A model generated the notes under the pieces. The model was not told the origin of the DNA, ran no database searches, and saw only the letters and a program-made list of their open reading frames with translations. A stretch of 64,000 nt of DNA from Lactarius indigo (taxonomy: Eukaryota; Basidiomycota; Agaricomycetes; Russulales; Russulaceae): the NCBI GenBank assembly GCA_025766275.1, contig JAFKAC010000009.1, positions 558,001 through 622,000 on the forward strand, in the 5' to 3' direction. Shown in pieces: positions 20,162-30,322 of this stretch (positions within the stretch are counted from its first letter, which is position 1; every line of letters begins with the position of its first letter). Both the position numbers and the translations under genes were made by a program.

Positions 20162-20784
20162 TGCCTTGAGGGCCTGGGGCAGGTCGTTGCCTTGAAGCCC
20201 CGGGGTTGGTGCCATTGCCACCACCGTTGAGGGTTCGGGTGACATCGTCTTCGTGTCATCATCACCTTGAGGCTCAGGGGCTGGTGCCGTCGCCGCCGCC
20301 ACCTTCGGGGGCTCGGGTGACGTCGTTGTCGTCGTCTCGGGGTTGGTGCCACTGCCGCCGCCGTTGGGAGTGGGTAGGGTCGTCACATCGTCGTCACAGC
20401 AGCTGGACGATATTGTCGTCATCGCCGCTGCTGGGAGCCAGGGGGAGGAGACGTACCTAGCATCCTGGATAGGCTGTGCAGCCTCCTCTCAAGAACCTGA
20501 CAGAGGTTCTTGGCCTCAGGGCTCGTCGTGGTGGTCTCACCACAGCTGTATGAGGCCGGTCTTGATGCCTGCGAGGGTGCGTGTGGAAAAATGGAAATGA
20601 GTTGGAAGTGTGAGTGTTCACGAAATTTTGCAGCCACCAGACGTACGCCGCGCATTCCCACACTCTCGTCTCAGTCTCCTGCCGTCTACTACGCTCTTGT
20701 CTCTCCTTATCTTTGCACGATCTCAGCTCATCTACTTCATCTACTTCTTAAATCCTTTTTGTGTTACTCTTGGCTTCACCCACT
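19893..20784. repeat. hAT left arm: degenerate GC-rich repeats with (CGT)n microsatellite
   Basis: Degenerate copies of CCTTGAGGCCTGGGGC and CTTGAAGCCCCGGGG recur (19440-19515, 20120-20200, 20260-20340). A pure (CGT)n tract is at 20132-20160. Long ORFs here are low-complexity (Thr/Pro or Arg) and unsupported. No gene is seen; the transposase promoter probably lies at the end of this stretch (20650-20784, where base composition turns AT-rich). Confidence 0.6.
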
Positions 20785-22621
20785 ATGGCTGGATCTAGGA
20801 AGAGGGCCCCCTCAACACCTAAAAGAACTCCAAAAAAGCAAAAGACTACCAAGAAAGCTCGGGTCAAACAGCTTCCTGGTGGTGCTCTGGAGATGTCTTT
20901 TCAGCTTGATGGTATGTGCTCATTTTTCAATGGTGTATCCATACATTCATACTGTTGTTAGTTGCATCCACAGCTGCTCAGGCATCAACTGCCAGACAGC
21001 ATGTGCACTTTGATCTAGACACCACTTCTGTGGCTTTGGGTGGCCCCCCTGGACCCTCACAACAGAATTTAGAGGGAGAGGATCCCTTTGCAGGTTCTTC
21101 ACCTGTTCAGGCTCTCAATCAAGTGAGTATTTATTTTATTACCTTTATAATTTTTCTTTAATCAATTTAATACAGGGAGGCCTTAGCTTACCTCAGCCTG
21201 AGAACTTTGACCTTGGAAATGTGTCAGAGGGCTCTCAGGAGGGTGGTGCTGGCCCCAATGACCAGGAAGGCAGCTCTGACCCTCCAACTCCAACCCATCA
21301 CTCAAGGAGGGCTCAAAAAGCTGGGTCTAGGCTAGGATCAGGTGATGATACCTTGAGATTTTTTCAAGTTGTTGAAGGGAAGAAACAGTGCAAATTCTGC
21401 TTGTAAGTTTTATTTTATCTATTTTATTTTTATTTCTAAAAATATTTTAGGGTACTTCATCAAGAAGATGCATCCATCAAAATACACTCATATCGCCCCA
21501 CTACTGCAACAGGTCCACTGCGGTCTCATCTGCTCAAGAACCATGCAGAAGAGTGGGTTGCTGAGTGTCAAAGACTCAAGATTGAGTTGAGAGGTAAAGA
21601 GGGGGAAGAAGCTGTTGCAAGAGTTACTGGAGTTTCTGTGGAGCGCCAAGCTGAGCGCCACACTCCCTTCACTCAAGACAACTTTTTAGATGGCCTTGTG
21701 CAATTTATTGTTGCCACAGATCAGGTTTTTTTTTTTTTTTTCTATTTTTTTCTCTTATTTAATTTTTTTTTAAAGGCTGTGATGATTGTAGAGAGACCAG
21801 AGTTCCGCCACCTGTGTCTCCTACTTCGCCCTGAGCTGCATGATGCAGACATCCCTCACAGGACCACTATGCAGAAGCGCATTGTGGAGAACAGTGTAGA
21901 GGCTCTTCACAATTTATCTCAGAATATTCAGGTAATGTCAAATTATCATATCTTAGTGCTTGAGGGCTAACTTATATTTAGAAGAGCTGCCTTGGGAGGG
22001 TCTCTTTTACCACAGACATGTGGTCTGACCCTGACCTCAAGCCATATATGGCTGTTACTGCTCACTGGGTAGAGCAGATCCAGACTCAAGATGGCCAGCA
22101 AAAGCTAACCCTTAGAGCTGATCTCATTGGATTTGTCTATTTTCCTGGGACCCACACTGGGGAGAGGTTAGCTGAGGTCTTTTATTTTATTATTACTAGG
22201 ATGGGGCTTGAAAGAAAAGTAATATCTATTTTATCTTATAAAAAAATTCAGCTAATTAATTTTTTTTAAAAACAGATTGGTTGGATAACAACAGATAATG
22301 CATCTAACAACAGCTCTATGATGGAGGCATTAGAAAATCAGTTGAAGAAGCAATATCCTAATACTAGGTTTTCTGCAGAGCAGAATCACATCAGGTAAGT
22401 ATCAAACTATTTATTTATTTATTGCTGACACTTCTTAGATGCTTTGCCCATATTGTAAACCTTGCATGCAAGGAAATGCTAGAGGCAGCACCTGCATTTG
22501 GTTTTCACCAAGTTAAAAAGCTTCAGCAAATTATTGTTTATGTGAGTTTTTCCTTTTTTCCTGTTTTTTTCCTGTTTTTTTCCTGTTTTTTTTTCCGAGT
22601 TTTTTTTCCGAGTTTTTTTTT

Positions 22622-22653
<32 letters not shown>

Positions 22654-24193
22654 TTTCTTTTTCTTTTTCTTTTTCTTTTTCTTTTTCTTTTTCTTTTTCT
22701 TTTTCTTTTTCTTTTTCTTTTTCTTTTTCTTTTTCTTTTTCTTTTTCTTTTTCTTTTTCTTTTTCTTTTTCTTTTTCTTTTCTTTTTCTTTTCTTTTTCT
22801 TTTTCTTTTTCTTTCTCTTTTTCCGAGTTTTCTCTTTTTTTTTTTTTCTTTTTTCTAACTTATTTATAATAGATCCACAATTCATCACGAAGGCGTGATA
22901 TATTTGCTGCAATTGCAGAGGAGTCAGATGTACCTTCTCTGCAATTAATTCGTGATGTGGAAACAAGGTGGTCCTCTGCTTATTTGATGATCAAGAGGGC
23001 ATTTGTTTTGAGAGAGGTACGTTTTAAATCATTTAATAAATTCTAATGCTAACTTTGAGTTAGGCAATTGATAGGTTTATTCAGGAGGAGGGAGGGCCAG
23101 ATCCATTAGATGAGGATGATTGGATGGTCCTTCAAGGACTTCAGAGAATTCTTCAGGTATGTAAATATTTTCCTTCTCTAATTGTGTATTAATTATTTAA
23201 TTTATTAGATTCCCTTCTGGTATCAGCAGTCACTCTCTTATGAGAAGACACCAACACTTTGTGGCACAGTCCCTGCATTTGAGGGCTTTATAAAGTCTCT
23301 AAATGACTTGGCCACTGACTTAATGATTGAGGGACTGGATATTGGTCTTATCATTAAAAAAGGTATAGAGAAGACAGAATCTTATTCTGCTCAGGCCTTT
23401 GAAACTCCAGCATATCTGCTTTCAATGGGTGAGTGACCATTTTAATATGCTGCATAATTTCTCATGCCATGTGAACAGTTCTTAACCCTTTGTTAAAGCT
23501 TGAATGGTTCAAGCAACAGTACCCATCACATGTTGCTGAAACAGTAAAGCATCACCTCCTTGATGCAGTGAGTGCCTTTAATGTGTCATGCCACTTTAAA
23601 ACTAAAATCTTAAGTAGCTCAGGCCATTACACACACCATCTAGAGCCCCTACTAGATCAGCTGCACCCCCTCCACCTTCTGAACCATTTGGTGGCATGCA
23701 GGCCACTTTGGCAAGCCTTGGTATTGGCAGAATGCCTACCTACAGGCCATTGGCAGATACCTTAGAAGGTGAAATTGATGACTATCTGGCAGTCCCAGTC
23801 AAATTTGCCAATGTTATGGAGTTCTGGCAGGTGTGTAGGGTGGGCCATTTTGTTAGGGGGTACTAACAGCAGTTGGAATGGCAGGAACACCAGAAAAAGT
23901 GGCCAACACTCTTCAAGCTTGCTATGGACTTACTCCCCATTCAAGCCACTTCAGTACCATGTGAGCGTGTCTTCTCAGCAAGCAAGGAGACAGCTAGAGC
24001 CAGGAGGAACCGCCTTAAGCCAAGCAACATGGAAGCCCTACAGATACTTAAGTTCCAGGCAAAGTATAAAAGGGAACTCAATTTCACTGAAGGGCTTGGA
24101 GAGAAGGATGAATTAGCAGAGCTAGAAGGAGTGGAGGCAGTCAGACCAGTTGAGGACTTGAGGGCTTATCTCAGGGGCATCAGCGAGCAGTAG
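20785..24193 (+). CDS. hAT transposase, 14 exons, 816 aa, open
   Basis: My exon model, phase-checked throughout: 20785-20911, 20974-21122, 21176-21402, 21451-21724, 21776-21931, 21982-22218, 22276-22394, 22439-22541, 22873-23016, 23085-23156, 23209-23428, 23479-23567, 23618-23830, 23873-24193 (2,451 coding bases). A Lys-rich N-terminus is followed by a BED-type finger (CKFC ... HLLKNH, split by intron 3). The core has SFTTDMWSD and WITTDNASNN (two expected catalytic Asp), then CFAHIVNLACKEM and RDVETRWSS. The hAT dimerisation domain closes the protein (SVPCERVFSASKETARARR, RRNRLKPSN). Acceptors for exons 10 and 13 have alternatives. It would cut and paste its own ends, acting in the nucleus. 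I found no stop or frameshift, so it is a candidate active enzyme. Confidence 0.88.
22633..22812 (+). repeat. (CTTTTT)n microsatellite, about 30 units, inside transposase intron 8
   Basis: A six-base unit C+TTTTT repeats almost perfectly, flanked by longer T runs. It makes intron 8 331 bp long while the other introns are about 45-70 bp. The Ser/Phe and Lys/Glu ORFs across it are by-products. Confidence 0.95.
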
Positions 24194-25550
24194 TTTGAAA
24201 AGAATCTATTTGCAACAAGGCTATATACATGTATTTGTACCTAGGAATGAACTACATACAAATAGGAGACCCGTGCGACTCACCCAGGGTGACCAGAGAG
24301 GGAAAAGAGGGAGGGGATGAGAAAAGGGGATGGGGAGGGGGGGGGCGAGGAGGGCGCGAAGGTCCAAGGGTCGTGAGGGGGACGCGAAGGCGGTCTGAGG
24401 TGGCGCGAAGGCATTCCGAGGTGGCGCGAAGGCAGTCCGAGGAGGCGCGAGGGGGGTCCGAGGGCAGTCCGAGGGGGCGCGAGGAGGGTGCGAAGCAGTC
24501 CAAGGGGACGCGAGGGGGGGCACGGGGCAGTCCGAGGGGGTGCGACGGGGGGCGCGGGGCAGTCCGAGGGGGCGCGACGGTGTACGACGGCAGTCCAAGG
24601 GGGACCCGAGGTGATGAGACAGCGAGGAAGGGCCCAAGGCACAAGATCGGCAGCGACCTGGGGCAGGTGACAGCGACAGCGATGACACAGCTGAGGGCGC
24701 AAGGCGGCGGCGGCAAGGGCGCAGAGTGGCAGCGGCGATGAGGGCGTCACAGAGAAGGCGAGAGCACAGACGGCTGCAGCAAGGCCAACGATGACAGCGG
24801 CAGTGGCGATGACGCAGACGGCGGCGCGAGGGCGCAGACGGCAGCGACAACGACAACAGCGGCGGCAGCGAGGGCACAGGTGGCAGCGGCAGCGGTGAGA
24901 CACGGACGGCGGTGGTGACGACGCAGAGAGGGCGGCGACGGTGAGGGGGCAGAGTGGTGGCGAGGGGCAGAGAGCAGTAGCGAGGGGGCAGAGGACAGGA
25001 GCGAGGGACAGGCGGCGGTAGCGAAGATCCAGAGAGGGCGGCAAGGACGCGGCAAGGTGCTGAGGGCGGCAGAGGACTCAGAGCGACGGCGAATTGGGCG
25101 CAGAGAGCGGCAGCGGCAAGGACAGCGGCGAGGACCCGGGGCAGCAGCGAAGATGTAGGCGGTGGCGGCAAAGACCCAGAGAATACACATAGCAAGCGGT
25201 CGGCACGCAGGCAGCGCGGACAGCGCGCAGACGGCGCACAGACGGCAAGCCAGCGTGGGCAAAGAAATCAGGGGGGGGGGGCAGCGAAAACGAGAGGAAC
25301 AGGAAGGGGAGTAGTACAACAGTCTCACACAAAGTCACACGGGCTTGTCGAACATGGGGCGAAGGGCGCAGTACGACGACGTCAGCCTCGTCAGGTCTGA
25401 GTCGTCTGGCTACCCAAAATGGTACGATTACTTATTCGTACTTTGAGTGGCTCGAGCCAGCTCAGCCTGGCTCGAGCCGGCTCAATTGGGAATGGCTCAG
25501 CTCGGCTCATCATTTTTGGTCGAGCCACGCTTAGCTGAGCCGAGCCAAGC
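24194..25550. repeat. hAT right arm: GC-rich degenerate tandem repeats, no gene
   Basis: From about 24,375 to 24,610 a unit of roughly 20 bp (GGCGCGAAGGCAGTCCGAGG and variants) is repeated degenerately. From 24,650 to 25,320 come GGCAGCGGC/GCGAGGGC-type repeats. Long minus-strand ORFs here are Pro/Ala/Leu/Arg low-complexity with no recognisable domain. Parts of 25,150-25,260 resemble the reverse complement of 18,750-18,850, suggesting once-longer inverted arms. Motifs at 25,448-25,560 repeat the subterminal GGCTCAGC theme. Confidence 0.65.
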
Positions 25551-25573
25551 TGAGCCGAGCCACGGCAACACTA
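25551..25573 (-). repeat. hAT right terminal inverted repeat (23 bp)
   Basis: Exact reverse complement of 18271-18293, ending GGCAACACTA directly before the CCTACAGC duplication at 25574-25581. Confidence 0.95.
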
Positions 25574-25581
25574 CCTACAGC

Positions 25582-27172
25582 CAAGCTTGCGGCGCGACGC
25601 CACGGCCCCTTTAAGATAGTTCAGGTGATGTCCCCGTACAATTACCGCCTCGAACTTCCCACACAGTGGAGTATCCATCCAGTGTTCCACATAGATCTTC
25701 TCACGCCATACAAACACACGACCATGCATGGTGAAAATTTCCCTCGACCACCACCGGATCTCGTGGATGGAGAAGAAGAGTACGAAGTCGAGGCCGTTCT
25801 AGATTCGCGTTATTTCGGTCGCCGCAAGAAACTCCAATATCTCATCAAATGGAAGGGATACCCTGACTCGGAGAATCAGTGGGTTGACAAAGATGATGTC
25901 TTTGCCCCGGAAGCAATAGAGGCGTACCAAACGGCCCGAACAGCCGTACGAGGACTTAAAAGCGAGACCATGGGGGGTCAGGGAGAGTATCACTCCCACC
26001 TTCGATCTATTTCTATGTCTATGCCCACTTCTCCTCTCAGACATGTCACCACGGCGATCCTCCTCGACCAAGTCACACAAGACGCCGCCGCCATCATCCA
26101 AGACGACGAAGAAACCGTGGTTCCAGCGGTCCAGCTCACTCCGTACACACCTGCAAACGTGCGAACGGGGCATATCACCGCTCAAGAATGGGCTGGCATC
26201 CTACAGAGGTTCCCAGACCCCACGCGCCAGCCCAGCGACGAGCAGTCTACCGTTGCTCACATCTTCCGAGACGACAGCGGGGCCCGCGAACCCATCGCGA
26301 TCATCCCCCCAGACAACGCTCTTATCGGTATTAGGGGAGTTTTCCCGACCGATCGATCTAACGAAGGACCGGGAGGAGACAGAGGCGGAGGAGGTCTGGC
26401 GGAGGACGGCTCAGGAGTGGGCCAGAGAACAGTTGAGGTTGGCGCAGGAGAGATTGAGCGAGTTGCAGCAGCGCAGGCAGCGATGCCGGACCAAGCTGAC
26501 CATGACGACGGAGATTACTACCCGGTCAGCCACCCCCTCCTTCGAACGAACCACGACTCTGCTGATCCCGGAATCACCCCGTGGCTCCTGCACACCGACG
26601 GAACCCCCATGTCTCGAGGACGTGTGCGACTGCCCGGCGTCGCATTACACACCCCCATTACGCGAGACGACGACCCGGCGCAGGTCCTCACGCCTGAAGG
26701 GTTCCAGGCGAATCGACAGCCCCATCACATTCACTTCCCCATCACCGGGCCGGACGGAGTAGAGCTGCAGGCGAGTCACATGCAGATTGTCGGAGGGGCG
26801 AACCCATTTATCCTGGGAGTCATCCCAGGATCCCCCTATCTTTACGGTAAACCCCTCTACGCCACCCCTCACCTCTCAGCTGCGAATCGCGCTTTCATCG
26901 CTCACGAGGATCTCGTCATCCTCGCCGCCGACAAACTCACGGACCGCGTGCTCAACCGCATAGGGGATGAGTCCCTGGTTGCGGAAGTGACGCGGTATCG
27001 CGCCGCTGCCCACGAGGAATCGCGCCTACAAGCGCGTATTCGTCAGCTCCGTGGCATGGTGCTCGTCGCACGAGAAGACAAGATGGATTGCGTGTACCGC
27101 CTAGAGCGGGCAGACGTATTTCGACGTATTGAAGATGAACAGCGCGAATGGATCGCACGGGACTTCCAGTAA
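25582..27172 (+). pseudogene. pol of gypsy C, part 2: integrase tail, chromodomain, long C-terminal extension
   Basis: Continues the pol frame (KLAARRHGPFKIVQV). The integrase GPY/F-like tail (YRLELPTQWSIHPVFHIDLL) is followed by a chromodomain at about 25785-25925 (YEVEAVLDSRYFG, YLIKWKGYPDSENQW, EAIEAYQ). This domain is expected to steer integration to modified histones. About 400 further residues follow, strongly conserved with A and B in two blocks (ITAEW-like ITAQEW...RFPDP; and ITPW...RGRVR...YPITGPDGVE...VIPGSPYLYGKPLYA) and ending in a predicted helical segment. I know no function for this extension. The middle block overlaps a conserved +1 frame. Stop TAA at 27170-27172. Confidence 0.9.
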
Positions 27173-27193
27173 GTGAGTCTGGGGTCTCACGCT

Positions 27194-27206
27194 AGGAAGA
27201 GGGTGA
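27194..27206 (+). promoter_or_regulatory. Polypurine tract of gypsy C
   Basis: AGGAAGAGGGTGA lies immediately before the 3' LTR, matching the position of the tracts in A and B. Confidence 0.7.
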
Positions 27207-27655
27207 TGTCACGTTTCTGCCTCCGACCCTTACTATACTGGTTGTGACTACAGCAGTAAGGTAGATTAGTCACGGACTCGGGGTTTACGAAGGAGTTAGG
27301 TGTTTACGAATGACTCGATCCTAGTACAGGTAGTAGTAGTATTAGGATTGCGGTACTTACGCGATACGTTGGACGCTACAATACTGTGACTCATAGCAGC
27401 GCTTGAAAGCCTGCTCTTCTTGTATTTAAGGTAGTCGCGGAAGACCAAGATACGCCATCTTGGTCTTCTTCAATCGTCACTTCTTGTCTTGTCTCCTTTT
27501 CCCCCTTCGCGTCCTTGAAGACCCGAACATCGACGTCCTAGTGCCTTCGAGCATCTAGTATTTGCCTTCGTGCCATACGCCTTCGGCGTGATTAGCTAAA
27601 GTTACAGTTGCCTTCATCCGAGCTCAAGTCGAGCTAACGCTGTGACGGCGTTACA
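27207..27655 (+). repeat. 3' LTR of gypsy C (449 bp)
   Basis: Same length and, by eye, same sequence as 12683-13131. It is followed by the TCTTT duplication (27656-27660). Confidence 0.95.
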
Positions 27656-27660
27656 TCTTT

Positions 27661-29757
27661 AAACGATTCGGATTACTGCGCAAAATCATTAGCGACCGGG
27701 ACCCGCGGTTCACGTCCAAGTTCACAAGGGAGGCATGCAGAATTTTAGGAGTCCAACAAAACATCTCCACAGCATACCACCCGCGCACCGACGGACAGTC
27801 GGAAAGGACCAACCAGTGGTTAGAGCAATACTTGCGCTTTTGGGTAAACGAGTGTCAAGATAACTGGACTACTTACCTGCCAATCGTGGAATTCACGCAC
27901 AATAATTGGCCTCATGAGCATACCAAACAATCGCCGTTCCAACTTCTGATGGGATACGACCCTCAAGCTGATTGGACGGATAAGCCCTCTCCTATTCCCC
28001 ACGTAACCACACGACTCACACAGCTGAAAGAAGCCAGGGACAACGCCCAACGCCTCATCAAGAAGGCTCAGGAGTCATGGGTGCGCAACAAGGATACGCC
28101 CAAGTTCGGCGTCAATGACCTCGTGTGGCTTGAGGGCAAACATCTTTGAACCAATCAGCCCACGGTGAAATTAGCGGCGCGACGCCACGGACCCTTTCGG
28201 GTGGTACAGGTGATGTCCCCGTACAATTATCGATTGGAACTTCCCACGCAGTGGAGCATTCACCCAGTGTTTCACATCGATCTTCTCACCCCATACAAGC
28301 AAACCCTCCTACACGGGGAGAACTTCACACGACCGCCACCCGAATTGATAGATGGAGAAGAGGAATACGAAGTCGAGGCCATTCTAGACACTCGGCATTT
28401 CGGCAGGGGAAAACGCCTTCAATACCTCATCAAATGGAAGGGATACCCGGACTCGGAGAACCAGTGGGTCAACAAGGATGATGTCTTTGCGCCAGAAGCT
28501 CTCCGACTGTATCAGGAAACGCAGACCCACGGTAAAAGGGATAAAGCGAGAGCTGCTCGAACAGAGGACGGTCATCCCCTCTTCCTTCACTCTACCATTA
28601 CTACTCTCATGCCCACTTCTCCATTACGCCATGTCACACAAGCACAACTCCTCGACTCCCTCGCAGAAGACGCCCGCGCCCTCCTGGCGGAGGACGACGA
28701 CACCGAAGTTCCCAACACTCAGCTCACACCATGGACGCCTCTTGCACCAGCAGAGGGGCCCATCACCGCGCAAGAATGGATCAACATCGTCACCAGATTC
28801 CCAGATCCAACAACCACTCCAGACGACGACCAAGCCGTCACCCACGTCTTCCGAAACGATTGCGGTGAGCATGAACCCATCGCCGCTATCCCCCCAAGCG
28901 ACGACCTCATCGGCATTCGCAGAGTTTTCCCGAGCAATGACCAGCGTTCAAGCGCTGATGGAGTACGAGTTGGAGGGGTGGAAGAGGGTAGCGGCAGCAT
29001 GGCAGAAGGAGCAGCTCGACTCAGCAGCGGCCTGACTGAGGGAGATGCGCGAGCGTCGGCAGCGATGGCAGCAGCTGAGGCTGGCCATGACGACGAAGAT
29101 TATTACCCAGCAAGACACCCCTTCCTTCGAACGAAACGCGACCCTGATAATCCCCTCATCACGCCCTGGCTCGTCTACACCGATGGGTCCCCCATGTATC
29201 GAGGACGTGTGCGCGTGCCTGGTGCCGCCGATCACCGTCCGTTCACCGCCACCGAGGACCCCGCGCATGTCATTGCGCCTGAAGGGTTCCGGGCGAACCA
29301 ACGACCCCATTATATTCGATACCCCATCACCAGGCCGGACGGAGTAGAGAGGGACGCGTCGCACATCCAGATCATCGGAGGGGCGGACCCCCTGATATTA
29401 GGGGTCATACCGGGCTCACCACACGTCTACGGTAAGCCTTTCTATGCCGACCCCCACGTATCCACCGCACTCCGCCCTACATACCCGCACAAGGACTTGG
29501 TCGTCTTCGAAGCGGACAAGATCACCGACCATGCGCTCAATCGCATCAATGATGAGTCGCTCACCGTGGAGGTCACGTGCTTCCGCGCGGCCAGCTACGA
29601 GCTGGATCGACTCCGAGCCAGGGTGAGCCAACTCCGCACGATGATCGAGTGTGCGCAGGACGACCGACGCGACTCCATCTACCGCTTGGAGCGCGCCACC
29701 ACCTTAGAGTGTATTGCCGACGAACAGCGCTCTTGGCCACCTCGCGACTTTCGGTGA
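27661..29757 (+). pseudogene. pol of gypsy B, part 2: integrase core to C-terminal extension
   Basis: Resumes with KRFGLLRKIISDRDPRF and DGQSERTNQW, then integrase tail, chromodomain (YEVEAILDTRHFG, YLIKWKGYPDSENQW) and the long C-terminal extension. TGA at 28147-28149 replaces the CGA of C and A (HLRTNQ). The rest of this frame is open to the stop at 29757. The +1 overlapping frame in the extension has a stop at about 29,036 that A reads as CGA. Confidence 0.9.
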
Positions 29758-29788
29758 GTCTGGGGTCTCACGCTAAAAGAGGGGGTGA

Positions 29789-30322
29789 TGTCACATTTCG
29801 GACTGGACGGCTACACATGACTCGAGACCCTTACTGTACCAGTTGCAACTACAGCGGTAAGGTAGATTAGTTGCAGACTTTACTACGGTGATACGGTGAT
29901 GCGATAGGAGATACGGTACGATTGCTGCTGACTGATGACCGACGCCACTAGTACTGGTACTAGTAGTATTAGGATTCGAGCTACTTACGCGATACGTTGG
30001 ACGCTACATTACTGTGACTCATAGCAGCACTTGAAAGCCTGCTCGACTTGTATTTAAACTGTCTTGCGAAGACCAAGATACGCCATCTTGGTCTTCTTGA
30101 ATCATCACTTGCTTCCATCTCTCTCTCGTCCCTCTTTCGCTTTACAGTGCTAGACTGAGTCCAACTCCGCTTGTGACTACCTATCGAGTCTTGTCGGTGT
30201 ACCTCCGAGTATTCACTGAGACAAGGGCACGGACCTACGCGTCGTCGTGTCAGCAAGGATCTCCGCTAAGTTGTTATCGCCTCTTCAAGCTCAAGTCGGG
30301 CTAACGTCGTGACGACGTTACA
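29789..30322 (+). repeat. 3' LTR of gypsy B (534 bp)
   Basis: Begins TGTCACA and ends CGTTACA, preceded by the polypurine run AAAAGAGGGGGTGA (29775-29788). It has the conserved hairpin at 30068-30096 and a TATTTAAA box at about 30,051. The next five bases (AGTAT) would be the right copy of B's target duplication. Confidence 0.9.

Larger units (their letters stand above)
18271..25573 (+). mobile_element. hAT DNA transposon, 7.3 kb, apparently autonomous
   Basis: Bounded by 23-bp perfect terminal inverted repeats beginning TAGTGTTGCCGTGG and an 8-bp target duplication. It carries one spliced transposase gene (20785-24193, plus strand), a 2.5-kb GC-rich left arm with a captured V-ATPase gene fragment, and a 1.4-kb GC-rich right arm. 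The transposase region is AT-rich with T-rich introns, unlike both arms. Because it sits in the youngest gypsy (C), it is the most recent event of the left half. With intact ends and an open transposase it may still be mobile. Confidence 0.95.
12683..27655 (+). mobile_element. Ty3/gypsy chromovirus C, full length, young, split by a hAT element
   Basis: Complete element with 449-bp LTRs that I read as identical, self-complementary primer site, gag (664 aa from the GTG), a -1 shifted pol of about 1,575 codons, polypurine tract and 3' LTR. Without the hAT it is about 7.66 kb. No nonsense codon was found in gag or pol, unlike A and B. The flanking duplication TCTTT and identical LTRs indicate a recent insertion into element B. 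The hAT insertion into pol came later and inactivated this copy. Confidence 0.95.
3242..30322 (+). mobile_element. Ty3/gypsy chromovirus B, host of three nested insertions
   Basis: The pieces, in order, are gag (3242-4255), the gag/pol junction (4256-4280), pol part 1 (10093-12682), pol part 2 (27661-29757), polypurine tract and 3' LTR (29789-30322). They are separated by a LINE and by gypsy C. Gypsy A is inserted into gag, so the 5' LTR and gag start lie left of the window. Removing the insertions and one copy of each target duplication restores continuous reading frames across both junctions (at the frameshift region and in integrase). B carries several nonsense mutations and a lost reverse-transcriptase aspartate, so it is an old, dead copy. 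Its own insertion site is inside a Plavaka-like transposase gene. Confidence 0.9.

Noticed and set aside
22538..22966. Lys/Glu-repeat ORF (minus) and Ser/Phe-repeat ORF (plus)
   Set aside because: Both are translations of the (CTTTTT)n tract inside a transposase intron.
24221..25195. A 324-aa minus-strand ORF in the hAT right arm
   Set aside because: Low-complexity Pro/Ala/Leu/Ser composition caused by GC-rich tandem repeats; similar-sized ORFs appear in other frames of the same stretch and none has a domain.
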